64,000 bases of DNA from Streptomyces sp. V4I2. Lineage in GTDB: Bacteria; Actinomycetota; Actinomycetes; Streptomycetales; Streptomycetaceae. A program made the position numbers and the translations under genes. The notes below the pieces were generated by a model, which ran no database searches, had not been told where the DNA came from, and saw only the letters and a program-made list of their open reading frames with translations. The DNA is taken from assembly GCF_030817655.1 (NCBI RefSeq), contig NZ_JAUSZM010000003.1:6448001-6512000 (forward strand), given 5' to 3'. Shown piece by piece: positions 47,035-55,042 of this stretch (positions are counted from its first letter, which is position 1; each line of letters begins with the position of its first letter).

Positions 47035-48195
47035 TCAGCAGATCGACTGGCTGCTGTTGACCAGGGTGTTGTTGCGGAACGTGGTGTTCGTGCCGCAGGG
47101 GCTTTCCCTGATCGCGGAGTTGGTCACCGTCAGGTTCTGGATGAGGATGTCCGAGTTGTTGGGGAACTCGGAGCGGGCCGCGAGGCGGATCTCGCCGCCG
47201 CCGGTGACCGTGCCGCTCTGGGCGGCGAGGTTCACGTTGTAGCAGTTCTCGATCAGGACCGCGTTGTTGCCGGTGTTGGAGAGGGTCACCTTGTCGATGA
47301 CCGCGCCGCCGCTCTCCGACACGCAGAACACACCGCGTCCGCCGCCGCGTGCGACGACCTCGCCGACGCGGATGTTGGTGGGGTAGCCGCTGCCGACCCG
47401 GCCGTTGCGGTTGGCCATGCGGAAGGCCGCGTAACCGGTGCCCGCGCCCGCGTTGTCCGCGTCGACCTTCGTGACCGTCGCGTTGATGGTCTGGTTCAGC
47501 AGCAGGCCCGACTCGCCGACGTTGCGGGCGGTGACCGTACCGACGGTCAGGCCGTCCACGCCGTACGTCTCGACCGCGTGGCTGGAGGCGCCGGAGACGT
47601 ACGCGTTGTCGATGCGGACGTTGCGGGTCCATTGGGAGGTGTCGCCGCGGTTGTCGATGCGTACGCCGAGGCCCGCCGACAGGCGCATGTCGAGCTGGCC
47701 GAGGACCACGTTCTGGACGTTGCGCAGGAAGATGCCGTAGAGCGGGCTGCCGGTGAGGTTGAGGTGCTGGACCTCGATGTCGCGGGTGCCGCGGGAGTAC
47801 ACCGGGGCCTGGTCGCCGGAGCCGGTGCCGGTGACGTTGATGGTGCCGCAGACGTCGAGGGCGGTGTAGCTCGGGAGCGAGATGCGTGAGCCCGCGGACA
47901 TGGAGCCCGAGCCGCGCACGACGACCCGCTCCTTGGCGGTGCGGCCGGCCGTGAGGCTGTTGACCGCCGCCTGGACCGCCGCGCGCAGGTCGGTGCCGGT
48001 GTAGACGGTCGAGCTGCCGCGGCGGGCCGTCCAGGTGCTGCCGTTGAGGACGGCCTCGGCCTGGTAGGAGCCTTCGCCGCAGGCGGCGGCCGCGGCCGGT
48101 GCGGGGGCGGCGATGGCCGGTGCCGTGAGGGTGCCGACGGCGGTCAGGAGGGCGGCTGTACCGGCGGCGGCGATGAGTGCGGCTCTGCGTCCCAT
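47035..48195 (-). CDS. Secreted right-handed beta-helix protein
   Basis: A 386-aa exported protein. A signal peptide (GRRAALIAAAGTAALLTAVG, cut near APAIAA) is followed by a pectate-lyase-like beta-helix with many Asn/Thr-rich turns (IEVQHLNLTGSPLYGIFLRN, NVRIDNAYVSGASSHAVETY, GNNAVLIENCYNVNL). No catalytic Asp/Arg set can be assigned by eye, so it may be a polysaccharide lyase or a non-catalytic surface protein. GAGAGGA lies 8 nt before ATG 48195. Leftward, against acpS and nnr; it has its own upstream region with two palindromes. Confidence 0.85.
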   Translation of the reverse strand: MGRRAALIAAAGTAALLTAVGTLTAPAIAAPAPAAAAACGEGSYQAEAVLNGSTWTARRGSSTVYTGTDLRAAVQAAVNSLTAGRTAKERVVVRGSGSMSAGSRISLPSYTALDVCGTINVTGTGSGDQAPVYSRGTRDIEVQHLNLTGSPLYGIFLRNVQNVVLGQLDMRLSAGLGVRIDNRGDTSQWTRNVRIDNAYVSGASSHAVETYGVDGLTVGTVTARNVGESGLLLNQTINATVTKVDADNAGAGTGYAAFRMANRNGRVGSGYPTNIRVGEVVARGGGRGVFCVSESGGAVIDKVTLSNTGNNAVLIENCYNVNLAAQSGTVTGGGEIRLAARSEFPNNSDILIQNLTVTNSAIRESPCGTNTTFRNNTLVNSSQSIC

Positions 48196-48261
48196 GGGAG
48201 TGCGTCCTCTCGTGGAGCTCGTCGAGCTCGTGACGTTTCTGGAGCTCTCGTGGCTCTCGTC

Positions 48262-48285
48262 GAATCGATTCGACTGAATCGATTC
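48262..48285. promoter_or_regulatory. Two GAATCGATTC palindromes between divergent genes
   Basis: Perfect 10-bp palindromes at 48262-48271 and 48276-48285, centres 14 bp apart, lie 67 nt before the beta-helix start. Nearby GAGCTCGT repeats (48213-48232) add to a non-random upstream region. They are likely operators, probably of a carbon-source regulator. Confidence 0.55.
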
Positions 48286-48375
48286 ATCCGGTGGGGGCCG
48301 GTGAGTTTGGCAAAGGGGTGGCAAAGGGTCAATGCCTGTGACGAGGTTCCTGCGGTACGGGGGAGACTCGACGGC

Positions 48376-49848
48376 ATGCGTACTGCGTACAGCGTGGAGA
48401 CGGTCAGGACGGCCGAACGGGAGCTGATGGCACGGCTCCCCGACGGGGCGTTGATGCAGCGGGCGGCGGCCGGACTCGCCGCCGCCTGCGCGGACTTGCT
48501 GGGGCGGGTCTACGGCAGCCGGGTCGTGCTGCTGGTCGGCAGCGGCGACAACGGCGGCGACGCGCTGTACGCCGGGGCCCGGCTGGCGCGTCGCGGAGCC
48601 GGCGTCACGGCGGTGCTGCTGGCGCCCGAACGGACCCACGCCGGTGGACTTGCCGCGCTGCGGCGGGCCGGTGGCAGCGTGGCGCCGAGCAGGCAGGCGG
48701 ACGGCATCCCGGCCTTCCTGCGTGCCGCCGCCGACCTGATCGACCGGGCCGACCTCGTCCTCGACGGGATCGTCGGCATCGGCGCCAAGGGGCCGTTGCG
48801 GCCGGACGCGGCGCCCCTCGCCGCGCTGGCCTCGCAGGCCCGGGCCGCCGTCGTCGCCGTCGACCTGCCGAGCGGCGTCGACCCCGACACCGGCGAGGTC
48901 GACGGCGAGGCGATCCGGGCCGACCTCACGGTCACCTTCGGGACCCACAAGCCGGGGCTGCTGGTCGATCCCGGGCGGGAGTACGCCGGTTCGGTCCGGC
49001 TCGTCGACATCGGGCTGTCGCTGCCCGATGAGGCCGCGTTGGAGGCCTTGCAGCACGCGGACGTGGCGCGGTTGCTGCCGGTGCCGGGGGTCGAGAGCGA
49101 CAAGTACCGGCGGGGGGTCGTCGGGATCGCCGCCGGTTCCGCGCGGTATCCGGGGGCCGCGGTGCTCGCGGTGTCGGGGGCGCTGCGGGGCGGGGCCGGG
49201 GCCGTGCGGTACGTCGGGCCCGCGGCGGATGCCGTCATCGCGCGCTTTCCCGAGACGTTGGTGTCGGACCGGGGGCCTCGGAAGGCCGGGCGGGTGCAGG
49301 CGTGGGTCGTCGGGCCCGGGGCCGGGGACGACGCGTCGGCGGTGGCGGAGGTGCTGGCGGCGGACGTGCCCGTGCTGATCGACGCGGACGGGCTTCGGTT
49401 GGCGGACGTGGATGCGGTGCGGGGGCGTGACGCGCCGACGCTGATGACTCCGCATGCCGGGGAGGCCGCTGCGCTGCTGGGGGTTGCTCGGGAGGAGGTC
49501 GAGAGGGCTCGGCTGGACTCTGTGCGGGAGTTGGCGGGGCGGTACGGGGCGACCGTGCTGCTGAAGGGGTCGACGACGTTGGTGGCCGGGCCGGGGAGCG
49601 GGGCGGCGGCGGTGGTGCGGGTGAATGCGACGGGGACGTCCTGGCTGGCCACGGCCGGTAGTGGGGATGTGCTGTCGGGGCTGACGGGGTCTTTGCTGGC
49701 GGCGGGGTTGTCGGCGGTCGATGCGGGGAGTGTGGGGGCGTATCTGCATGGGCTGGCGGGGAGGTTGGCGGCGGACGGGGCGCCGGTGGGGGCGCATGAT
49801 GTGGCGGCGGCCGTGCCTCGGGCGTGGCGGGATGTCGTGCGGGGCTGA
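48376..49848 (+). CDS. nnr: Bifunctional NAD(P)H-hydrate epimerase/dehydratase
   Basis: A 490-aa repair enzyme. The N-terminal YjeF domain epimerises R- to S-NAD(P)HX (VGSGDNGGDALYAGARLARR, VDLPSGVDPDTGEVDG). The C-terminal ribokinase-like domain dehydrates S-NAD(P)HX with ADP (TPHAGEAAALLGVAREEV, NATGTSWLATAGSGDVLSGL). The two are fused as in most actinobacteria. ATG after GGGGGAG. Codon use shifts to more G-ending codons over the last third, but the frame stays intact. It lies between acpS and alr. Confidence 0.95.
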   Translation: MRTAYSVETVRTAERELMARLPDGALMQRAAAGLAAACADLLGRVYGSRVVLLVGSGDNGGDALYAGARLARRGAGVTAVLLAPERTHAGGLAALRRAGGSVAPSRQADGIPAFLRAAADLIDRADLVLDGIVGIGAKGPLRPDAAPLAALASQARAAVVAVDLPSGVDPDTGEVDGEAIRADLTVTFGTHKPGLLVDPGREYAGSVRLVDIGLSLPDEAALEALQHADVARLLPVPGVESDKYRRGVVGIAAGSARYPGAAVLAVSGALRGGAGAVRYVGPAADAVIARFPETLVSDRGPRKAGRVQAWVVGPGAGDDASAVAEVLAADVPVLIDADGLRLADVDAVRGRDAPTLMTPHAGEAAALLGVAREEVERARLDSVRELAGRYGATVLLKGSTTLVAGPGSGAAAVVRVNATGTSWLATAGSGDVLSGLTGSLLAAGLSAVDAGSVGAYLHGLAGRLAADGAPVGAHDVAAAVPRAWRDVVRG

Positions 49849-50030
49849 AGTCGTACGGGGCTGAAGTCGTACGGGGCTGAAGGGGTGCTCGGCGGTGGGG
49901 GTGGGCGTCGGGGTGGTTTCGCCCCCTCCGCCCCTTCCCGTCCCGTCCCTGGGGGCTGCCGCCCCCAGACCTCCGCTTCGGCCCTAAGGGCCTCGTCCTC
50001 AAGCGCCGGACGGGCTGAAAGATGCGGGCG
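49845..50030. repeat. Tandem 16-nt repeat and dispersed Streptomyces intergenic element
   Basis: TGAAGTCGTACGGGGC occurs twice in tandem plus a partial copy just after the nnr stop. Then comes a sequence found between many Streptomyces genes: the hairpin CTGGGGGC-TGCC-GCCCCCAG (49949-49968), GGCCC-TAA-GGGCC (49980-49992) and the phrase CAAGCGCCGGACGGGCTGAA. It likely acts as a terminator for nnr; its origin as a mobile repeat is plausible. Confidence 0.65.
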
Positions 50031-50117
50031 GGCTGAGATACGCGGCTGCTCGGCAATAAGGGTGACCCCACCGCGCGGCAACCCCCTTGCATCACACCCC
50101 CGCGATTCTCTGATCGC

Positions 50118-51014
50118 ATGATCAGCAGACGTATCGCGCCTCGATGTCTTGCCGTGGTCCTCGCCGCAGCCGCAGCCGCCGTCCTCCCCGTCGCTACCGC
50201 CTCCGCCGAGCCGGTGCCGCCCGCTTCCGGGGCCGAGGCCGAGCTGGTGCCCGGGGTTGCGCCGGGGCCTGGGTATCAGCCGTGGCAGATCGACACGCCT
50301 GATCAGGCGTTGCCGCCGCGGGTGTATGAGCCCGGCGAAGAGGAGGACGCGGTGGAGCCTCGGGGTGCGGTGGCGGGGACGTACGACCTCGTCGAGTTCG
50401 TGCCGCTCGCCGATGCTGTCGCTCGGGTTGCGTGCACCAGGTCCGCCGGGCCCCATCAACGGCAGGTCGAGCGGTGGCTGAAGCGGACGGTGGACGGGAA
50501 GCAGTCGGCGGGGGACTGCAAGGCGATCCGGGCCTTCCAGGTCAAGGAGAAGATCAAGCCGGCGATCGGGTTCGCCGGACCCGTCACCTGGGCGCGGATG
50601 CAGCTCCTCTCCGCGAGGAAGAACCCGAACGCCGCCAAGAAGTGTCCGGTGCGGTCGTACCGGGTCGCCTGTGTCGATCTCACGCGGCAGCTGACCTGGG
50701 TGCAGCAGGGCGAGAAAGTCGTGTACGGGCCGGTGCCGATGAGGAGCGGGCGGGCGGGGTACCGGACCCGGGCCGGGTGGCACACGGTCTACTGGCGGCA
50801 CAAGAACCATGTGTCGACGCTGTACAACCAGCCCATGCCGTACTCCCAGTTCTTCAGCGGTGGGCAGGCCTTCCACGCCGTCTACGGCAGCATCTTCACC
50901 ACGGTCGGCTCCATGGGCTGCGTCAATCTGCGCCTGGGCGACGCCCGCAAGCTGTGGGGAGTGCTGAAGAAGGGCGACCGGGTGTACGTGTGGGGGCACA
51001 GGCCGGGGACGTAG
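50118..51014 (+). CDS. L,D-transpeptidase (YkuD) with N-terminal binding domain
   Basis: A 298-aa secreted enzyme. A signal peptide ends near ATASA (residue 30). A Cys-containing peptidoglycan-binding-like domain follows (about 105-165, GDCKAIRAFQVKEKIKPAIG), then the YkuD domain (about 175-295). It has His253 in AFHAVYGSIF and the nucleophile Cys268 in VGSMGCVNLR. It forms 3-3 cross-links in peptidoglycan in the wall space. ATG after TTCTCTGATCGC, with a weak Shine-Dalgarno. It stands next to alr, another wall gene. Confidence 0.93.
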   Translation: MISRRIAPRCLAVVLAAAAAAVLPVATASAEPVPPASGAEAELVPGVAPGPGYQPWQIDTPDQALPPRVYEPGEEEDAVEPRGAVAGTYDLVEFVPLADAVARVACTRSAGPHQRQVERWLKRTVDGKQSAGDCKAIRAFQVKEKIKPAIGFAGPVTWARMQLLSARKNPNAAKKCPVRSYRVACVDLTRQLTWVQQGEKVVYGPVPMRSGRAGYRTRAGWHTVYWRHKNHVSTLYNQPMPYSQFFSGGQAFHAVYGSIFTTVGSMGCVNLRLGDARKLWGVLKKGDRVYVWGHRPGT

Positions 51015-51059
51015 GCGTCCGGCGGTCCTGTCGGACCCCTCTGAGACACTGGGGGCGCG

Positions 51060-52220
51060 ATGAATGAGACAGCACCTGCCCCGACCGCACCGCTGCGTGC
51101 CCGCGCCGAGATCGACCTGGCCGCGCTGCGGGCCAACGTGCGGACCCTGCGTGCCCGCGCGGCAGGGGCGGCCGTCATGGCCGTGGTGAAGTCCGACGGG
51201 TACGGGCACGGGGCCGTGCCGTGCGCTCGCGCGGCCGTGCAGGCGGGGGCGACCTGGCTGGGTACGGCGACGCCCGAGGAGGCCCTCCAGCTGCGGGCAG
51301 CCGGGCTGACCGGGCGCATCATGTGCTGGCTCTGGACGCCCGGCGGGCCCTGGCAGGCGGCCGTCGAGGCCGACCTGGACGTGTCGGTCAGCGGGATGTG
51401 GGCCCTCAGGGAGGTCACCGAGGCGGCTCGCCGCGCTCGTACTCCCGCACGCGTGCAGCTCAAGGCCGACACCGGGCTGGGGCGGAACGGCTGTCAGCCG
51501 GGGGAGGACTGGGCCGAGCTCGTCGGGGAGGCGCTGAAGGCTGAGGGCGAGGGGCTGGTCCGGATCACCGGGCTCTGGTCGCACTTCGCCTGCGCCGACG
51601 AACCCGGGCATCCCTCCATCGCCGCCCAGCTCACCCGGTTCCGGGACATGCTGGCGTATGCGGAGGGGCAGGGGGTGCGGCCCGAGGTGCGGCACATCGC
51701 CAACTCACCGGCCACGCTCACGCTTCCCGAGGCCCGCTTCGACCTCGTACGGACCGGGATCGCGATCTACGGCATCTCGCCGAGCGCCGAGATCGGCGGC
51801 CCGGCCGACTTCGGGCTGCGGCCCGTGATGACGCTGTCGGCGTCCGTCGCACTCGTCAAGCAGGTGCCGGGCGGCCACGGCGTCAGTTACGGGCATCACT
51901 ACGTCACGCCGGGCCAGACCACCCTCGGACTGGTGCCCGTCGGCTACGCGGACGGCATCCCACGGCACGCCTCCGGGACCGGCCCGGTCCTGGTCGGCGG
52001 CAAGTGGCGCACGGTCGCCGGGCGGGTCGCGATGGACCAGTTCGTTGTTGATCTGGGTGGTGACGAGCCCGAACCGGGCGCGGAGGCCGTGCTGTTCGGG
52101 CCCGGCGACCGTGGGGAGCCCACCGCCGAGGACTGGGCCCAGGCGGCGGGGACCATCGCGTATGAGATCGTCACCCGGATCGGAACGCGCGTTCCCCGCG
52201 TCTATGTGAATGAGGAATGA
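51060..52220 (+). CDS. alr: Alanine racemase
   Basis: Alanine racemase of 386 aa, making D-Ala for peptidoglycan with PLP. The PLP lysine is in MAVVKSDGYGHGAVPCARAA (about residue 43); the catalytic Tyr is in GVSYGHHYVTPGQTTLGLVP. The fold order, an N-terminal TIM barrel then a C-terminal beta domain, is normal. Target of D-cycloserine. Start ATG 45 nt after the L,D-transpeptidase gene; no clear Shine-Dalgarno. The hydrolase gene follows. Confidence 0.97.
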   Translation: MNETAPAPTAPLRARAEIDLAALRANVRTLRARAAGAAVMAVVKSDGYGHGAVPCARAAVQAGATWLGTATPEEALQLRAAGLTGRIMCWLWTPGGPWQAAVEADLDVSVSGMWALREVTEAARRARTPARVQLKADTGLGRNGCQPGEDWAELVGEALKAEGEGLVRITGLWSHFACADEPGHPSIAAQLTRFRDMLAYAEGQGVRPEVRHIANSPATLTLPEARFDLVRTGIAIYGISPSAEIGGPADFGLRPVMTLSASVALVKQVPGGHGVSYGHHYVTPGQTTLGLVPVGYADGIPRHASGTGPVLVGGKWRTVAGRVAMDQFVVDLGGDEPEPGAEAVLFGPGDRGEPTAEDWAQAAGTIAYEIVTRIGTRVPRVYVNEE

Positions 52221-52347
52221 GGAACGAGCCGGGTAACCGCAAGAGCGCGGAAGCACAGCAAGCCCGGCAACATCCAGCACCATCCGGCAACTCCTGTGTC
52301 ATCCGGCGCAGCGAACCACCAGCCAGTCCGGCGAAGAGGAGCGGTAC

Positions 52348-53595
52348 GTGAGCGAGAGCAGTGCGGAGGTCGTCGCGGACGCCGCCGCGGCCGTCGCCTC
52401 CGCCACGGGGGCGGCCGCCGGGTGGCGCCGGGCGACCGGCATCGCGGGCGCCGCCATAGGAGTGGTCGCCGCGGGCGCGGCCGCCGGAGTCGCCATAGAG
52501 CGGCTCACCGTCGGCCGCGGCATGCGCAAGAAGGCACGGCTCGCGCTCGACTCGACCGGGCCGTACGGCGCGTTGCGCGGCATGCCCGGCAAGGCGTACG
52601 CCGACGACGGCACCGAGCTGTACTACGAGGTCGACGACGTGGAACCGGAAGGCGGCTCGGCGCCCCGGCGCCGGCGGCTCTTCGGCCGCAAGGCGCCCCT
52701 GCCCGTCACCGTCGTCTTCAGCCACGGCTACTGCCTCAGCCAGGACTCCTGGCACTTCCAGCGCGCCGCCCTGCGGGGCGTCGTACGGACCGTGCACTGG
52801 GACCAGCGCAGCCACGGCCGGTCCGCGCGGGGCGTGGCCCAGATGCAGGACGACGTGCCGGTCAGCATCGAGCAGCTCGGCCGCGACCTGAAGGCCGTCA
52901 TCGACGCCGCCGTGCCGGAGGGACCGATCGTGCTGGTCGGGCACTCCATGGGCGGCATGACCGTCATGGCCCTCGCCGACCAGTACCCCGAGCTGATCCG
53001 CGAGCGGGTGGTGGCGGCCGCCCTGGTCGGCACGTCGTCCGGGCGGCTCGGCGAGGTGAACTTCGGTCTGCCCGTCGCCGGCGTGAACGCCGTACGGCGG
53101 GTGCTGCCCGGCGTACTGAGGGCGCTGGGGCAGCAGGCCGCCCTGGTGGAGAAGGGCCGCCGGGCCACCGCCGACCTGTTCGCCGGGGTCATCAAGCGGT
53201 ACTCCTTCGCCTCCCGGGACGTCGACCCGGCCGTCGTCCGGTTCGCCGAGCGGATGATCGAGGGCACGCCCATCGACGTGGTCGCCGAGTACTACCCGGC
53301 GTTCAACGACCACGACAAGACCGAGGCCCTCGCCCTCTTCACGGACATGCCGGTGCTCGTGCTGGCCGGAGTGGGGGACCTCGTCACGCCCAGCGAGCAC
53401 AGCGAGGCCATCGCCGACCTGCTGCCGGACGCCGAGCTGGTGCTCGTGCCGGACGCCGGGCACCTGGTCATGCTGGAACACCCGGAAGTGGTCACCGACC
53501 GCCTCGCCGACCTGCTCACCCGGGCGGGTGCCGTACCCGCAGGCGCTACCGTGAATGGTTATGGAAGCACCAGCAGCGCCGCACGACCCGGCTGA
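52348..53595 (+). CDS. Alpha/beta hydrolase
   Basis: A 415-aa hydrolase. The N-terminal 75 residues include a hydrophobic Ala/Gly/Val segment (about 31-52, IAGAAIGVVAAGAAAGVAIE) that may anchor it to the membrane. The core shows the oxyanion strand HGYCLSQDSWHF, the nucleophile elbow VGHSMGGMTVMALADQ and the catalytic His in PDAGHLVMLEHPEVVTDRLA. GTG 52348 follows AGAGGAGCGG. Substrate unknown. This gene regularly stands between alr and tsaE in Streptomyces; its last 41 nt overlap tsaE. Confidence 0.9.
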   Translation: MSESSAEVVADAAAAVASATGAAAGWRRATGIAGAAIGVVAAGAAAGVAIERLTVGRGMRKKARLALDSTGPYGALRGMPGKAYADDGTELYYEVDDVEPEGGSAPRRRRLFGRKAPLPVTVVFSHGYCLSQDSWHFQRAALRGVVRTVHWDQRSHGRSARGVAQMQDDVPVSIEQLGRDLKAVIDAAVPEGPIVLVGHSMGGMTVMALADQYPELIRERVVAAALVGTSSGRLGEVNFGLPVAGVNAVRRVLPGVLRALGQQAALVEKGRRATADLFAGVIKRYSFASRDVDPAVVRFAERMIEGTPIDVVAEYYPAFNDHDKTEALALFTDMPVLVLAGVGDLVTPSEHSEAIADLLPDAELVLVPDAGHLVMLEHPEVVTDRLADLLTRAGAVPAGATVNGYGSTSSAARPG

Positions 53596-54073
53596 CACCG
53601 AGCTGACCGTCACCTCCCCCGACCAGATGCGCGAGTTGGGGCGCCGCCTCGCCAAACTGCTGCGTGCCGGCGACCTCGTGATGCTCACCGGGGAGCTGGG
53701 CGCGGGCAAGACGACGCTGAGCCGGGGGCTCGGCGAGGGGCTCGGCGTCCGCGGGGCCGTGACGTCCCCGACCTTCGTGATCGCCCGTGTGCATCCGTCC
53801 CTCGGGGGCGGGCCGCCGCTCGTCCACGTCGACGCGTACCGCCTGGGCGGCGGGCTCGACGAGATGGAGGACCTCGACCTCGACGTCTCGCTGCCCGAGT
53901 CCGTGATCGTCGTGGAGTGGGGCGAGGGCAAGGTCGAGGAGCTGACCGACGACCGGCTGGAGGTCGTCATCCACCGGGCCGTCGGCGATACGACGGACGA
54001 GGTGCGGCACGTGACGCTGACCGGGCTGGGGGAGCGGTGGGCGGCGGTGGATCTGAGCGTGCTCGCCGCCTGA
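53555..54073 (+). CDS. tsaE: tRNA t6A synthesis ATPase TsaE
   Basis: TsaE of 172 aa (about 170 from the second ATG at 53561). P-loop LTGELGAGKTTLSRGLGEGL; VTSPTFVIARVHPSLGGGPP; LVHVDAYRLGGGLDEMEDLD. It drives turnover of the TsaB-TsaD complex that makes N6-threonylcarbamoyl-A37 on ANN-decoding tRNAs. The start lies inside the end of the hydrolase gene. tsaB and tsaD follow about 1 kb later, after two small genes. Confidence 0.94.
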   Translation: MVMEAPAAPHDPADTELTVTSPDQMRELGRRLAKLLRAGDLVMLTGELGAGKTTLSRGLGEGLGVRGAVTSPTFVIARVHPSLGGGPPLVHVDAYRLGGGLDEMEDLDLDVSLPESVIVVEWGEGKVEELTDDRLEVVIHRAVGDTTDEVRHVTLTGLGERWAAVDLSVLAA

Positions 54074-54156
54074 CCGCACGGTTGATGAATGTTCCGACAA
54101 GACGTCGGCAAGATGTTGCGTTGCGCGTCTTCGGCGTGGTCACATGGTACCCAGTC

Positions 54157-54180
54157 CGTAGTTAGGTCTACCTAACTACG
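54157..54180. promoter_or_regulatory. 24-bp palindrome upstream of a 56-codon gene
   Basis: Arms CGTAGTTAGGT and ACCTAACTACG are perfect 11-bp inverted repeats around CT. It ends 27 nt before the small gene at 54208. TTAGGT/ACCTAA half-sites recall the DmdR1/IdeR iron box, but the spacing differs. A strong operator candidate. Confidence 0.65.
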
Positions 54181-54207
54181 CCCGCCCCCGAACTTCAGGA
54201 GGCGTCC

Positions 54208-54378
54208 ATGTCGGCCACCGAGAACAAGCCGGAGCCGCGGCCCTACGCGGTCGTCGCCGGCGTGTCCATGCGCGATCTGCTGGCGTCCTGCGCGGCCGCG
54301 AGTGCCGTGTCCACGCCGCCGCGCCTGCCCGATCCCGAAACGCTGCGGGCGCCGTCGGAGCACCGTAAGGCCGCCTAG
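54208..54378 (+). CDS. Small hypothetical protein, 56 aa
   Basis: ATG 54208 is preceded by a full AGGAGG at 7-nt spacing. The product opens MSATENKPEPRPYAVVAGVS, goes on MRDLLASCAAASAVSTPPRL and ends EHRKAA. Third positions are G/C-rich throughout, which supports real coding. There is no signal peptide or span. No family recognised. The palindrome at 54157-54180 suggests its own regulation. Its stop overlaps the stop of the convergent gene by 3 nt. Confidence 0.75.
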   Translation: MSATENKPEPRPYAVVAGVSMRDLLASCAAASAVSTPPRLPDPETLRAPSEHRKAA

Positions 54379-54929
54379 CGGATCACGACGACCCTCACGC
54401 CGATCGTCGCGAACTTCCACAGCGCGTCGCCGTCCGCCCGGGACTCCCGGACACCGCCCGCCTTGACCGTCGGTGCGGGCGCCGGCGTGGAGCCGTCCAC
54501 CGCCGCGCTGAAGCCGACCGGCACGCCGTTCACGGTGGTGAAGCGCACGACGTGTTCGACGGGGATGCCGTCGGTGCCGGTGATCCGGTTCGAGCGGGAC
54601 GTGACCGCGTAGGTGCCCGGGGCCGGGTCGACGGTGCCCGGGGTGACCTTGAAGGTGCGGCTGACCCTGTCGCCCCGGCCGACCAGCCACACCCGGTCGT
54701 CGTCCACCGAGTACACGACCCGTTCACCCGTACCGGAGCGCTCGGGCGGCGCGGCCGGGTCCGGCACGTCCCGGGGCGCCTTCGAGGCGGCCGCCGCGAG
54801 CGCGCCGTCGGCGTCGGGGCTGCCGAGGTCCGCGGGGACGCCCGCCGAGGCCTGGTAGGCGAGGAAGCCGACCGTCGCCAGCGCCGTCACGGTGAGCCCG
54901 GCCACGATTCCCGAGCTGCTGCCTGCCAC
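54375..54929 (-). CDS. Membrane-anchored protein with degenerate YkuD-like domain
   Basis: A 184-aa protein. An N-terminal hydrophobic segment (GIVAGLTVTALATVGFLAYQ, residues about 7-26) serves as a signal anchor. The outside part reads like an L,D-transpeptidase domain: ERVVYSVDDDRVWLV, TVDPAPGTYAVTSRSNRITG, NGVPVGFSAAVDGSTP, VRESRADGDALWKFATIGVR. At the places where YkuD enzymes have the catalytic His and the SHGC Cys, there is Ser and no Cys at all. So it is probably a non-catalytic relative, perhaps a wall-binding or regulatory protein. GTG after GAGGTGG. Confidence 0.7.
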   Translation of the reverse strand: MAGSSSGIVAGLTVTALATVGFLAYQASAGVPADLGSPDADGALAAAASKAPRDVPDPAAPPERSGTGERVVYSVDDDRVWLVGRGDRVSRTFKVTPGTVDPAPGTYAVTSRSNRITGTDGIPVEHVVRFTTVNGVPVGFSAAVDGSTPAPAPTVKAGGVRESRADGDALWKFATIGVRVVVIR

Positions 54930-55030
54930 CGTCGTCCACCTCAGTCTTGTGTAGTACGTCCCGCTTTGCCGCGACGGTAGCAGCAGGTGACGGCCCGATC
55001 TGTACGGCCGTGCCCGCGGCGCAGGAGCCG

Positions 55031-55036
55031 TAGGCT
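55031..55036 (+). promoter_or_regulatory. -10 of a leaderless-type start for tsaB
   Basis: TAGGCT ends 6 nt before GTG 55043; no Shine-Dalgarno is present. Confidence 0.5.
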
Positions 55037-55042
55037 GTTTGC

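Noticed and set aside
48510-51695. Minus-strand open frame of 1061 codons opposite nnr, the L,D-transpeptidase and alr genes
   Set aside because: It crosses three real genes and two intergenic gaps and is Pro/Ala/Arg-rich; a high-GC artefact.
54157-54180. Classical DmdR1/IdeR iron box
   Set aside because: Half-sites TTAGGT/ACCTAA are present, but the centre is 2 nt instead of the 19-bp iron-box geometry, and the downstream gene has no siderophore link.
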